64,000 nucleotides of DNA from a bacterium (GCA_030619885.1 JAUXAN010000003.1:1-64000); one strand, 5' to 3'. Counted from the first letter of the stretch, positions 10,247 to 19,738 are shown. Numbers and translations: made by a program. The notes: generated by a model not told the origin, from the sequence alone.

Positions 10247-11297
10247 TTTCTTTAGCTTAATCGAACACTCTGTCGTAAGAAATTTATTCTCTTTTCTCTA
10301 TCCATTTTCTCTTCTTTATTCTATTCTTGTAAGGATCTGGCTTCTGTTGTATAAGCAAAATATTTTTAAAAAAGAGAGACTGCCAGGATATGTGGTCAGT
10401 GTTGGTAATCTTACACTTGGAGGAACAGGAAAGACTTCCTTCTGTATCTACATAGTAGATGCGTTGAAGAGAACGGGACTGAAGGGGGTGATTCTTTCTC
10501 GGGGTTACAAGGCAAAAAGAAAAATGGGCCTCGTCCGTCCAGACGACAATCCAAGAAATTACGGTGATGAACCTGTGCTTTTGGCTCGCAAAACAAAAGT
10601 CCCGATAATAATTGGCAAAGATAGAGTAAAAACAGGGAATGAAGCACTCGGTAGATTCAATCCTGATGTGTTACTGCTTGACGATGGATTTCAATATCTG
10701 AAATTGGACAGGGATTTAGATATTTTACTCATAGATATGACCTCTCCTTTTGGCTATAGTAAATTTCCACCCTGCGGTCTATTGAGGGAGCCACTTTCGA
10801 GTATCGCACGCGCAGATGTGGTCGTCCTCGCAAGAGCGAATGATGTTGCAAATAATCGCTATCTCTTTGTGAAGATAAAAAGACTGAATCCCAATGGACT
10901 GGTTATCAAATCAATCCACTTCCCCACAACCCTTTACAATATGAGATTAAAAAGGAATTTTCCACTCTCTTACATAAGAGGGAAAAGAGTTCTCGCATTT
11001 TCAAGTATTGGAAATCCAACTTCTTTCATACGGACACTCTCTCATCTCGGTGCAAATGTAGTAAAAGAACTACCGTTCCCAGACCATCACTTTTACAAAG
11101 AAACCGATTTTAAAAAGATTGAACGGATTGCGAGTCAGTGTAGAGCTGACATGATCGTTACTACAGAAAAGGATGGTGTAAAAATTCAAATTCCTTTCCA
11201 GGCCTTCGTTCTTAAAGTAGAGACAAAAATCATCGAGGGGGAGGAGAGTTTTTTTAATCTCTTTTTCCAAAAATTGAAGTCCCAATCCTCACCATAG
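10233..11297 (+). CDS. lpxK: Tetraacyldisaccharide 4'-kinase
   Basis: SVGNLTLGGTGKTSFCIYI, LSRGYKAK, GDEPVLLARKTKVPIIIGKDRV, LLDDGFQYLKLDRDLDILLID. Confidence 0.93.
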   Translation: MHSLNFFSLIEHSVVRNLFSFLYPFSLLYSILVRIWLLLYKQNIFKKERLPGYVVSVGNLTLGGTGKTSFCIYIVDALKRTGLKGVILSRGYKAKRKMGLVRPDDNPRNYGDEPVLLARKTKVPIIIGKDRVKTGNEALGRFNPDVLLLDDGFQYLKLDRDLDILLIDMTSPFGYSKFPPCGLLREPLSSIARADVVVLARANDVANNRYLFVKIKRLNPNGLVIKSIHFPTTLYNMRLKRNFPLSYIRGKRVLAFSSIGNPTSFIRTLSHLGANVVKELPFPDHHFYKETDFKKIERIASQCRADMIVTTEKDGVKIQIPFQAFVLKVETKIIEGEESFFNLFFQKLKSQSSP

Positions 11298-11937
11298 ATG
11301 AGCCTTCTTCTATTGCAACTTCAAAATCAGAACTCATTCCCATAGACAGATGTTTGAGTTCGATTCCTGCTTCTTCAGCATCTCGTTTAAGATTTCTCAG
11401 AGTTTTAAAACAAGGCCTTACCTGCTCCGGGTAGGGCGTGAAAATCCCAATCGTCATAAAACCTTTAACCCGTATGTTATCGAAACTGCGTATCCTTTTT
11501 AAAAATTTAACCGTTTCTTCAACTTTTAGACCATATTTCGTCTCTTCTTTTGAAGTATTTACTTCTACCAATACATCTAATACCTTCCCAGCATTCGATG
11601 CCCTTTTTTGAATCTCTTCTGCCAACCTTATACTATCTACTGACTGAATCATCTCAAAGAGTTCAATCGCTTTCTTTACTTTATTCGTTTGCAGATGACC
11701 AATCATATGCCATTTGACACTCTCTTTGATGGATTCGTATTTACTCAGCGCCTCCTGAACCCTATTTTCGCCAATGATGTTGATCCCACATTTCACCGCC
11801 TCTTTGATTCTATCTGGAGGAACATTTTTCGTTGCGGCTATAAGAGTGATCTCTGCTGGCTCTCTACCAACTTTTTCACAGGAGTTTTTTATTCTTTCCC
11901 TTACCTCTTTCAAATTTTCTTCGATTGTGTTATCCAT
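11254..11937 (-). CDS. YggS/PROSC family pyridoxal phosphate homeostasis protein
   Basis: LIAATKNVPPDRIKEAVKCGINIIGENRVQEALSKYE, WHMIGHLQTNKVKKA, LSMGMSSDFEVAIEEGSSMVRIGTSIFG. Confidence 0.93.
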   Translation of the reverse strand: MDNTIEENLKEVRERIKNSCEKVGREPAEITLIAATKNVPPDRIKEAVKCGINIIGENRVQEALSKYESIKESVKWHMIGHLQTNKVKKAIELFEMIQSVDSIRLAEEIQKRASNAGKVLDVLVEVNTSKEETKYGLKVEETVKFLKRIRSFDNIRVKGFMTIGIFTPYPEQVRPCFKTLRNLKRDAEEAGIELKHLSMGMSSDFEVAIEEGSSMVRIGTSIFGKRD

Positions 11938-11995
11938 ATCGCCACCGTAATTTAAAAGATATAAAAATTATTTGACAGGATTAACAGGATTTTTA

Positions 11996-12210
11996 TTCAA
12001 AAAACATTTTAATAGGACGCAGATTTCCGCAGATTTATTTCACGTTTAGTACCAAGATAATTTTTTCTGATATATCCTTTTAGATCCTGAAAATCTGCGT
12101 TCACCCCGTTAGAAAGGAGGAAACCAAATGAATTATTTCCTTTCACCTTATAAACAAATTTTCTAACGGGGTTCATCTGCGTCCCTATTTCCAAAATGAC
12201 TTGTATATTA
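11996..12210 (+). mobile_element. MITE-like element, copy 1 (adjacent to tmRNA 3' end)
   Basis: Begins TTCAAAAAACATTTTAATAGGACGCAGATTTCCGC (identical to 57360-57394); ends ...GGTTCATCTGCGTCCCTATTTCCAAAATGACTTGTATATTA; imperfect terminal inverted repeats (CATTTTAATAGGACGCAGAT / ATCTGCGTCCCTATTTCCAAAATG) and inner CCCCGTTAGAA/TTCTAACGGGG inverted repeat. Confidence 0.75.
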
Positions 12211-12214
12211 TAAA

Positions 12215-12557
12215 TGGAGGCGGCGGTATTGAAACCGCGTCCAGAGATGAAGATATAGAAGTTACTACATGTTTAGCCCTATTCTATTCTCATCCCTCCG
12301 TTTCTATAGAGCAAGAAACGGAGAGACCAGCTTTATTAAATTCTTGCCCCATCCTCTAAAGCGAAGGATTGAAGCCAGTCTGACTAACCTGTCCACTCTT
12401 TGCCCATCAGACGAGGCAAAGGGGACTTGGCCGCTCATCCTTAGGCAGCCAGAGCATAGTTGTTGGCAGTTATTTTGCTTTCCGTTTTTTAACGAGCGAA
12501 CGGATGCTCGACATGCAACTTCTATCCCTTCCATCCCTGTCGAAACCTTTCGCCCCC
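12215..12557 (-). ncRNA. ssrA: tmRNA (ssrA), tag ending ...ANNYALAA
   Basis: Minus strand: GGGGGCGAAAGGTTTCGACAGGGATGG..., tag ORF end AACTGCCAACAACTATGCTCTGGCTGCCTAA, 3' TGGACGCGGTTTCAATACCGCCGCCTCC-A; acceptor pairing includes the Ala-type G3-U wobble. Confidence 0.95.
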
Positions 12558-12621
12558 ATACATAATATAACAAAAAACAAAGAATTGTCAAGGAAAAAAA
12601 CAACCTGGAGTTTGTTTTTTC

Positions 12622-12649
12622 TTGACTTTGGGATTCTCTTTAGTATAGT
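12622..12649 (+). promoter_or_regulatory. Sigma-70-like promoter for lepB
   Basis: TTGACT (12622-12627) - 16 nt - TATAGT (12644-12649), followed by AGGAGG and ATG at 12667. Confidence 0.6.
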
Positions 12650-12666
12650 CTACATCAGGAGGAAAT

Positions 12667-13344
12667 ATGAAACAGAAATCGAAAGCGAGAAAGTGGGCTG
12701 AAGATATACTATGGGGTGTATGTATAGCAATGCTTGCCCGGTATTTTCTTGTACAGGCGTTTAAAATACCTTCGGGCTCAATGAAAGATACCCTGCTTGT
12801 TGGAGACCTTCTTTTCGCAAATAAATTCATATATGGATTGAAGGTTCCGTATACGAATAGATACATTGTCAAGTTTAAAGAACCTGCGAGGGGAGATATA
12901 GTAGTGTTCAGATATCCTCTTCAAAGAAAGGATTTCGTTAAAAGATGCATCGCTACTGAGGGTGATATTGTTGAGATAAAAAATAAGCAGGTTTATGTGA
13001 ACGGAGAACCCATCGAAGAATCATATAAGAAACATATAGACCGAAGAATTCTCCCTGGTCTTAATCCTCATTCAGATTTTCAGAGAAACTGGGAGATGAG
13101 GAGATTTTTGAGAAATCCATATGTGAGAGATAATTTCGGCCCTGTAAAGATTCCAGAAGGACATATCCTTGCGTTGGGAGATAACAGGGATAATTCATCA
13201 GATTCCAGATTCTGGGGTCCACTGGATAAGAAACTGATAAAAGGCAAGGCACTTATCATCTATTTTTCATGGAACCCTCAGCCCCCCCTCTACACAATAT
13301 GGAAAAAGATTAGATGGAAAAGGATTGGAAGGTTGATAAGATAA
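12667..13344 (+). CDS. lepB: Signal peptidase I
   Basis: FKIPSGSMKDTLLVGDLLFANKFIYG, RGDIVVFRYPLQRKDFVKRCIA, ALGDNRDNSSDSRFWGPL. Confidence 0.95.
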   Translation: MKQKSKARKWAEDILWGVCIAMLARYFLVQAFKIPSGSMKDTLLVGDLLFANKFIYGLKVPYTNRYIVKFKEPARGDIVVFRYPLQRKDFVKRCIATEGDIVEIKNKQVYVNGEPIEESYKKHIDRRILPGLNPHSDFQRNWEMRRFLRNPYVRDNFGPVKIPEGHILALGDNRDNSSDSRFWGPLDKKLIKGKALIIYFSWNPQPPLYTIWKKIRWKRIGRLIR

Positions 13345-14702
13345 TGAGATTAAAGATGTATAAACTTTGTATCTCATTGCTTTCAATATCGGTCCTCGGA
13401 TGTGCTTACTACAATACTTTTTATAATGCAAAGAAATTTTATGCAGAGGCTATGAAATTGAAAAAAGATAAAGAAACAACTCCACAGGCAGCAAAAGATT
13501 TGCTGGATAAATCTATCGAGAAATGTTCAAAGGTTATAGAATATTATAAAAATAAAAATCGTGCTAGGGCTAGATGGTTGGATGATGCAGTCTTTTTGAT
13601 GGGCAAATGTTTTTATGAGAAAGGAGAATACCAACAGGCGATGAGGAAATTTGACGAGTTAATAACCTACCTTCCCAATAGCCCGTTTTATAAAGAGAGC
13701 CATCTCTATCTCGGAAAGTCACATCTAAAAAATGGCGACTATATTGAGGCGATTGCAATCTTCGAAAAGATTTCTGATGACCCCAGGGCGTCTTTTTTGA
13801 TATGCGAAGCTCTGTTTGAATCCCAAAAGTATACTAAGGCGAAGGAAAAGTATGAGGAATTTATCGAAGAAAATCCAAAAAACGATTTTAAAAAAAAGGC
13901 AATTCTGCGTATGGCAGAAATCTATACCATCCTTTTAGATTATAATAATGCCATCACTTCATATAAAGATTTTCTCAAGACCCGACCGCCAAGAGATACG
14001 AGGTTTGAAGTAGAACTAAAGATCGGGAAATGTTATCTGGAACTCCAAGAAGTCGAACTCGCGTTGAAGACTTTTACAGATTTGAAGAAAAAGACAGTAG
14101 ATAAAAAAAAGTTGGCAAGGGTAAATTTGGGGATTTCTGAGTGTTATCGCAGATTTGGAAATTATGAGGAATCACTTACCATACTAACATCCATTATAGA
14201 AGATTGTCCAAGAACAGAAGAATCTGCGCGTGCGTACTACAAAAAAGGGATGATATACGAAGAGAATCTCGCAAATTTAGATAGTGCCAGGATTGCATTC
14301 AATAAAGTGAAAGAAGAACATCAGTCGATTGGTATCTCAAAGGATGCGCTCGAGAGGGCGGTCTCTTTAGAAAGATTCGTTGCTTTAAAGGAAAGTTTGA
14401 CTGCAGGAGAAACAGAAAAAATTGCGAGAAATCAATTTCTATTAGCAGAACTCTATTTTTTTGACCTGCAAAAGTTGGACCAGGCTATAGAAGAGTATGA
14501 GAAAGTAGCAAGAGATTTCCCTGATACCGATTATGGTCCAAAAGCGGTCTATGCCGTAGCATGGCTTTATGAGAATGAAAAAGGGGATAGTTCGAAGGCA
14601 GCGATTTATTATAAAAAGTTGATCGATGAGTTCCCAAATACAGAGTATGCACACAAAGCGAAACAGAGTTTATCTCAAATACTTCGTGAAAACACCGAAT
14701 GA
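13344..14702 (+). CDS. TPR-repeat lipoprotein
   Basis: Lipobox-like LLSISVLGC followed by AYYNTFYNAKKFYAEA; many TPR-like repeats; start ATG 13344 preferred. Confidence 0.75.
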   Translation: MRLKMYKLCISLLSISVLGCAYYNTFYNAKKFYAEAMKLKKDKETTPQAAKDLLDKSIEKCSKVIEYYKNKNRARARWLDDAVFLMGKCFYEKGEYQQAMRKFDELITYLPNSPFYKESHLYLGKSHLKNGDYIEAIAIFEKISDDPRASFLICEALFESQKYTKAKEKYEEFIEENPKNDFKKKAILRMAEIYTILLDYNNAITSYKDFLKTRPPRDTRFEVELKIGKCYLELQEVELALKTFTDLKKKTVDKKKLARVNLGISECYRRFGNYEESLTILTSIIEDCPRTEESARAYYKKGMIYEENLANLDSARIAFNKVKEEHQSIGISKDALERAVSLERFVALKESLTAGETEKIARNQFLLAELYFFDLQKLDQAIEEYEKVARDFPDTDYGPKAVYAVAWLYENEKGDSSKAAIYYKKLIDEFPNTEYAHKAKQSLSQILRENTE

Positions 14703-14874
14703 CACCAAAATACCAGAGAATTACAAAAACTATGATTCAGACAGTAGACACAGATTTACACCAGAAAATAGAAATTAGGAAATTGGAAATTAAGAAATTT
14801 ATTCATTCAGTTTCACAATTTCCATTTTCTTATTTTCCCTCTAGTATCTTGTGATAATCAGTGTCTGAATTGTA

Positions 14875-15507
14875 ATGATGACTAAAATATCGATACTTGT
14901 TACATTTTTAGTTCTTGTGCTCCTTCCCGCAGTAGTATCTGGAGACATTGGCAAGGAGATCGCCTCCTTTATGGATAAGCATGGAATACCTGAAGAAATG
15001 GTAGTTTTGTGCATATCAGCCCTGCCGATAGTCGAACTTAGAGGGGCGATTCCTATTGCTATTTTTACTTTTGACTTTCCATGGGCGAAAAGTTACATAA
15101 TTTCAGTACTCGGAAACCTTATCCCTGTCGTGCCCATACTTCTTCTTTTAGAATCTGTGGCAAAATTTTCGAGAAAATACAGGGTTTTTGACAAATTTTT
15201 TGAATGGCTCTTTTTGAGGACGGAAAAAAAGGGAAAGATAGTAGAGGAATATGAAACTATTGGATTAATGTTATTCGTTTCAATACCACTTCCAATTACT
15301 GGGGCATGGACAGGTTGCGTAGCAGCGGTTCTCTTCGCTTTAAAAAAGAGATATTCCCTGATTGCTATAACATTAGGTGTTCTGATCGCTGGATGCATCG
15401 TTACTACCTTCTGTTTACTCGGCAAAGTGGGTGGGGTGTTAGCAGGGATTGCGCTTCTCGCCCTCGCTACATCTGCTGTAATAGGTTCGTTTAAGCGGGG
15501 GAAATGA
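14875..15507 (+). CDS. COG2426-type small multi-drug export family membrane protein
   Basis: ISALPIVELRGAIPIAIFTFDFPWAKSYIISVLGNLIPVVPILLLLE, PLPITGAWTGCVAAVLFALKKR. Confidence 0.8.
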   Translation: MMTKISILVTFLVLVLLPAVVSGDIGKEIASFMDKHGIPEEMVVLCISALPIVELRGAIPIAIFTFDFPWAKSYIISVLGNLIPVVPILLLLESVAKFSRKYRVFDKFFEWLFLRTEKKGKIVEEYETIGLMLFVSIPLPITGAWTGCVAAVLFALKKRYSLIAITLGVLIAGCIVTTFCLLGKVGGVLAGIALLALATSAVIGSFKRGK

Positions 15508-15508
15508 A

Positions 15509-15733
15509 CTGGAGTGGAATACAGTTACACCCATCACCATCAGGTCTGCATATATTTTCAAAAATTTTCATATGGATGGCGGATGCAGATTCTATCTGCT
15601 TGAACAGGAACCGCGGACGAAACACGACGTTATTCTATCATCTGAAAATACAGGAAATTTTTGGACTGAGAAGGATAAAAAATTTGGAATCGTCATTGGA
15701 GGTGCAGCCTATCATTTCATAGAAAAAGAATAA
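15509..15733 (+). CDS. Possible small protein with non-ATG (CTG) start, not in the ORF track
   Basis: Frame LEWNTVTPITIRSAYIFKNFHMDGGCRFYLLEQEPRTKHDVILSSENTGNFWTEKDKKFGIVIGGAAYHFIEKE*; purine-rich GGGGGA upstream of CTG; protein-like composition. Confidence 0.4.
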   Translation: MEWNTVTPITIRSAYIFKNFHMDGGCRFYLLEQEPRTKHDVILSSENTGNFWTEKDKKFGIVIGGAAYHFIEKE

Positions 15734-15926
15734 CCACAGAGATTATGGAGAAAAAACGAATTTAATATGTTTATTGAAGATGGACAAAGAGAACGCTGAA
15801 AAGCCTTTTTTAATTCAATTATAGACTGAAATGTAGGTGGGTTTTGCACAGACTTGGCAGAAAAGACTTGACAAGTTTAGAAATATATCTAAATAAAGGA
15901 TGGGAATTAATTGCATAGGGGGTGCA

Positions 15927-16553
15927 ATGAAAAAAATATGTCTGGTTCTTCTTATCGCAATCGCATCGACTGTGTGTGGTGATGAGGAGAAAGGCGAAAC
16001 GAGATTACCACTTGAAGGAAAAAATTGCCTTTTCGTCATTGCCCATAGAGACTTCCGAGATGAGGAACTCTTGATACCAAAAAACATTCTCGAGGAAGCA
16101 GGTGCGACTATAACTATTGCATCGACCGATACGACATCTGCAAAAGGGATGCTTGGTGCAACGATAAAGCCGGATATTTTCCTAAAAGATGCCAAAATTG
16201 AGAACTATGTTGCTATAATACTCATCGGGGGTATCGGTTCCAAAGACTACTGGGAAAGCAAAGTTGCCCATAAACTCTTGAAAGATGCTGATGAAAAGGA
16301 TAAGGTTATTGGTGCAATATGTCTTGCACCCGTCACCCTTGCAAACGCTGGCTTGTTGAAGGGCAAAAATGCTACCTGTTACGAAACGAAGGATACAAAA
16401 AAGATATTCGAAAAATCGGGTGTAAAATATACCAAAAATTCAGTTGAGGTAGATGGAAGGATTATAACTGCAAATGGACCGAAAGCAGCAAAGGAATTCG
16501 CTAAAAAAATAATGGGACTGCTCTTAAGTGAAGATAGTCCTTCAGAGAGTTAA
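15927..16553 (+). CDS. Exported DJ-1/PfpI family protein
   Basis: MKKICLVLLIAIASTVCG signal/lipobox-like; FRDEELLIPKNILEEAGATITIAS; nucleophile-elbow GAICLAPVTLANAGLLKGKNAT. Confidence 0.85.
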   Translation: MKKICLVLLIAIASTVCGDEEKGETRLPLEGKNCLFVIAHRDFRDEELLIPKNILEEAGATITIASTDTTSAKGMLGATIKPDIFLKDAKIENYVAIILIGGIGSKDYWESKVAHKLLKDADEKDKVIGAICLAPVTLANAGLLKGKNATCYETKDTKKIFEKSGVKYTKNSVEVDGRIITANGPKAAKEFAKKIMGLLLSEDSPSES

Positions 16554-16965
16554 ATCTGCGAAGGTCTCTGTAGCGGGTAAGAGCGTTGCAGAAATCAAAA
16601 AGGGAATTTTGCTCCTCGTTGGGGTAAAAAGAGAAGAAAGGGAAGAGGGTATAAGGTATTTAGCTGAAAAATGTGTGAACCTGCGAATTTTTGAAGACGA
16701 ATCTTCGAAGATGAATCTTTCCCTTTCTGAAGTGGATGGAGAGGCACTGGTCGTATCGCAATTTACCCTGTATGGAGATATTAAAAAAGGTAGAAGACCC
16801 AGTTTCGACAAAGCTGCTCCTCCAGTTTATGCTGAACAAGTTTATAATACTTTTGTAAACTACCTTAAAAATAGAGGAATACGGGTAAAAACCGGAGCTT
16901 TTGGCGAAAAGATGCTGGTAGAAATAGAAAATGATGGACCGGTGACTTTCATATTGGAATCTTGA
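16528..16965 (+). CDS. dtd: D-aminoacyl-tRNA deacylase
   Basis: MKIVLQRVKSAKVSV, VSQFTLYGDIKKGRRPSFDKAAPP, TGAFGEKMLVEIENDGPVTFILES. Confidence 0.95.
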   Translation: MKIVLQRVKSAKVSVAGKSVAEIKKGILLLVGVKREEREEGIRYLAEKCVNLRIFEDESSKMNLSLSEVDGEALVVSQFTLYGDIKKGRRPSFDKAAPPVYAEQVYNTFVNYLKNRGIRVKTGAFGEKMLVEIENDGPVTFILES

Positions 16966-17855
16966 TGTTAAAGAGTATGACAGGTTACGGCAGGGATGAG
17001 AGAAGATGCGGTTCTCCAGGTTATACTCTAATCTGTGAGATTAGATCCGTCAATGGAAGGTTTCTCAATATATCAACTAAACTGCCTCGCATCCTACAGG
17101 ATGAGGAAGAAGAAGTAAAGAAAATTGTAAGGAATAGAATTTCAAGGGGGAAAATAAATGTTCATCTATTCTGTAATGGAATGGAAAATTTCCCCCCTTC
17201 TTTCACGGTGGATACCGATTTAATCTCACACTACCTCAACTTGTTCAAAGAGTTGAAAACAAAATTCAATTTGAAAGATGAAATGAGTGTGAATTTTCTG
17301 GCTTCTCTGCCAGGTGTATTTAAGGAAGAGGCAAAAGAATTCGATAAAGCTATCGCGTTGAAAGTTATGTCCGATGTAATTAACGCAGCTCTTGGCAAGG
17401 TTATGGAGATGAAGCTAAGCGAAGGAAGATTCTTACTCAATGATATAAAAAACAGAATCAAGAAGATAGAAGGATGCTTGAGAGAGATAGAAGATGCAAA
17501 CGAAAAACAACTTGAGCAAAGGAGGTCCAAACTCCGACAAAAGGTCGAAGGCCTACTTCCCAAAACTTTTCCTATGGATATTGAGGAAAGGCTCGAACTG
17601 GAGATTCTATTTTGGGCAGAGAGGCTCGATATTACAGAAGAGATAGTCAGATTAAAAAGCCATCTCATCCACTTCAATGATACCCTCGAATCTGAAGGTA
17701 TTCTTGGGAGCAAACTAACATACATTACTCAGGAGATATCGAGGGAAACGAATACTATCGCATCTAAATCGATGGATGCGAGTATATCGAGAAATGTTAT
17801 CTTAATAAAGGAAGAGTGTGAAAGAATACGGGAACAGTTGCAAAATGTTGAATAA
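16962..17855 (+). CDS. YicC family endoribonuclease-like protein
   Basis: SMTGYGRDE, EIRSVNGRFLNISTKLPRIL, C-terminal EISRETNTIASKSMDASISRNVILIKEECERIREQLQNVE. Confidence 0.93.
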   Translation: MMLKSMTGYGRDERRCGSPGYTLICEIRSVNGRFLNISTKLPRILQDEEEEVKKIVRNRISRGKINVHLFCNGMENFPPSFTVDTDLISHYLNLFKELKTKFNLKDEMSVNFLASLPGVFKEEAKEFDKAIALKVMSDVINAALGKVMEMKLSEGRFLLNDIKNRIKKIEGCLREIEDANEKQLEQRRSKLRQKVEGLLPKTFPMDIEERLELEILFWAERLDITEEIVRLKSHLIHFNDTLESEGILGSKLTYITQEISRETNTIASKSMDASISRNVILIKEECERIREQLQNVE

Positions 17856-18477
17856 AAACAGAAGAATAACCTTTCCGGTTATCGTCTCCGCACCATCTGG
17901 AACTGGGAAAACGAGTATCTGCCGCTTTTGCGCAAAAAAGTTGAAAGGACTGAAATATTCTGTCTCGGTTACTACCAGACCGAAGAGGAAGGGCGAAGTT
18001 AATCGTAGAGACTATTATTTTGTAACCGAAGACGAGTTCAAACTCTGGATAGAACAGAAGAAATTCATCGAATGGACATCCTTTCACGGTTTCTATTATG
18101 GAACTCTAAAAGAGAAATTCGAGAGTATGCTTGAAAACGGATATGATGTAGTTGCAGATTTAGATATCAACGGTGGGAAGAATATGATGAAGAGATATCC
18201 AGAAGGGGTATTTATCTATCTTCTACCCCCTTCTATGGGAGAGTTAAAAAGGCGCCTTTTAAAGCGAGGTACCGATCCGCTCTCCGTCATCTCCCAGCGA
18301 TTATCAAAAGTTTTTGAAGAAGTTAGATACGCCAAAGGATATACTTATATTGTAGTGAACAAAACTTTTCAGACAACGGTAGAAAGCATCATATTAATAA
18401 TTGAAGCGGAAAGATTGAAAACCTCTCGCTTTGAGACCTATTTAAACCATTTAAAGGAAGAAGAATGGAGAGAGTGA
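17845..18477 (+). CDS. gmk: Guanylate kinase
   Basis: VIVSAPSGTGKTSICR, SVTTRPKRKGEVNRRDYYFV, FIEWTSFHGFYYGT. Confidence 0.93.
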   Translation: MLNKNRRITFPVIVSAPSGTGKTSICRFCAKKLKGLKYSVSVTTRPKRKGEVNRRDYYFVTEDEFKLWIEQKKFIEWTSFHGFYYGTLKEKFESMLENGYDVVADLDINGGKNMMKRYPEGVFIYLLPPSMGELKRRLLKRGTDPLSVISQRLSKVFEEVRYAKGYTYIVVNKTFQTTVESIILIIEAERLKTSRFETYLNHLKEEEWRE

Positions 18478-18656
18478 GTGTCGAAGATATTTTAAAAGTA
18501 GTAGATAATAAATACGAAGCAATCATAATAGCAGCCAAAGAGGCGAGAAGATTGAGCAAATTAGAAAAGGAAACTGAAGAAAAGGGTGAGCACAAACCCC
18601 CTATAGTTGCCCTCGAGAATTTAGTAAAAGGTAAGATAAAAATCAAAAAAAAATGA
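18465..18656 (+). CDS. rpoZ: DNA-directed RNA polymerase subunit omega
   Basis: 63 aa: VDNKYEAIIIAAKEARRLSKLEKE...KPPIVALENLVKGKIKIK; directly after gmk. Confidence 0.85.
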   Translation: MERVSVEDILKVVDNKYEAIIIAAKEARRLSKLEKETEEKGEHKPPIVALENLVKGKIKIKKK

Positions 18657-18694
18657 TATTCACTCAGGATGAACTCCGCAATCTCTTCAAGAGT

Positions 18695-19738
18695 TCAAAA
18701 GGTTTTGTCAATTTCGCTAAACAGGGCATCAACAATCTGTTCTTCTTTTACCTTTTTGATTGGTTTGCCTTTTTTAAATAAAAGCCCTACTCTCTTTCCA
18801 CCCGCTATACCAATGTCTGCTTCTTTTGCTTCACCAGGACCATTCACAACGCATCCCATAATTGCAATCTTAATGGGTAGTCTATAGTTATCTATCCTCT
18901 TTTCTACTCGTTTGACAATCTTTGTTAGGTCTATTTCACATCTTCCACAGGTAGGGCAGGAGATAATGGTAGGAGCATTATTTCTCAAGCCCAGTGATTT
19001 GAGGAGTTCTGTTCCAACCATCACTTCCTCCTCCATGCTACCAGTTAGAGACACCCTTATCGTATCACCTATACCATCTGCAAGCAGACTTCCTATCCCG
19101 ACACTCGATCTGATACTTCCATAAAATGGCGTGCCTGCTTCTGTTATTCCTATGTGCAAGGGGGAATCTACTAATTTTGAAATCTTCCTATATGCTTCTA
19201 TCGTTGTTAAAACATCCGATGCTTTCAAAGAGAGCACGATATTTTGAAATTTTTTGCTCTCGAAAAAATCAACGAAGGAAAGCACACTCGAAACGAGCGA
19301 CTTCGCATCTGACCTTTTGTATCTTTTCTCCAATGACCCTGCATTCACTCCAATCCTTATTGGTATGTTATATGAAGAAGCGCATTGTATAACTTCGTTC
19401 ACCTTCCATTTTGCTCCAATGTTACCTGGATTAATTCTCAGTTTGTCTGCGCCGTTTTTTGCTGCTAAAATTGCGAGTTTGTAATTGAAATGGATGTCTG
19501 CAACCAATGGTATCGAAATTGTCTTTTTGAGTTCTTTTATCGCTTCTGCTGCCCTTTTATTCGGTACTGCAACCCTTATTATATCACATCCAACCCTTGC
19601 AACTTTTCTTATATCCTTAATTACAGATTTGATGGCTTCTGTATTCCTTTTGACCATTGACTGGACGGTAATTGGAGAATTTCCGCCTATATAAATATCT
19701 CCGCATTGAATTTTTTTCGTTGGTCTCCTCGTAATCAC
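18695..19738 (-). CDS. ispG: 4-hydroxy-3-methylbut-2-enyl diphosphate synthase
   Basis: IYIGGNSPITVQSMVKRNTE, LVADIHFNYKLA, RINPGNIG, SCPTCGRCEIDL, IAIMGCVVNGPGEAKEADIGIAGG. Confidence 0.96.
   Translation of the reverse strand: MITRRPTKKIQCGDIYIGGNSPITVQSMVKRNTEAIKSVIKDIRKVARVGCDIIRVAVPNKRAAEAIKELKKTISIPLVADIHFNYKLAILAAKNGADKLRINPGNIGAKWKVNEVIQCASSYNIPIRIGVNAGSLEKRYKRSDAKSLVSSVLSFVDFFESKKFQNIVLSLKASDVLTTIEAYRKISKLVDSPLHIGITEAGTPFYGSIRSSVGIGSLLADGIGDTIRVSLTGSMEEEVMVGTELLKSLGLRNNAPTIISCPTCGRCEIDLTKIVKRVEKRIDNYRLPIKIAIMGCVVNGPGEAKEADIGIAGGKRVGLLFKKGKPIKKVKEEQIVDALFSEIDKTF

Noticed and set aside
12009-12194. 61 aa ORF
   Set aside because: Within the MITE-like element and composed of its inverted repeats.
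12269-12603. Overlapping ORFs on both strands
   Set aside because: They lie on the tmRNA; no protein-like features.
14720-14875. Imperfect inverted repeat (GAAATTAGGAAATTGGAAATTAAGAAAT ... ATTTCCATTTTCTTATTTTCC)
   Set aside because: AT-rich and weakly paired; could be a degenerate repeat but not supportable as an element.
15504-15722. 72 aa ORF from the track
   Set aside because: The alternative frame (15509-15733) looks far more protein-like.
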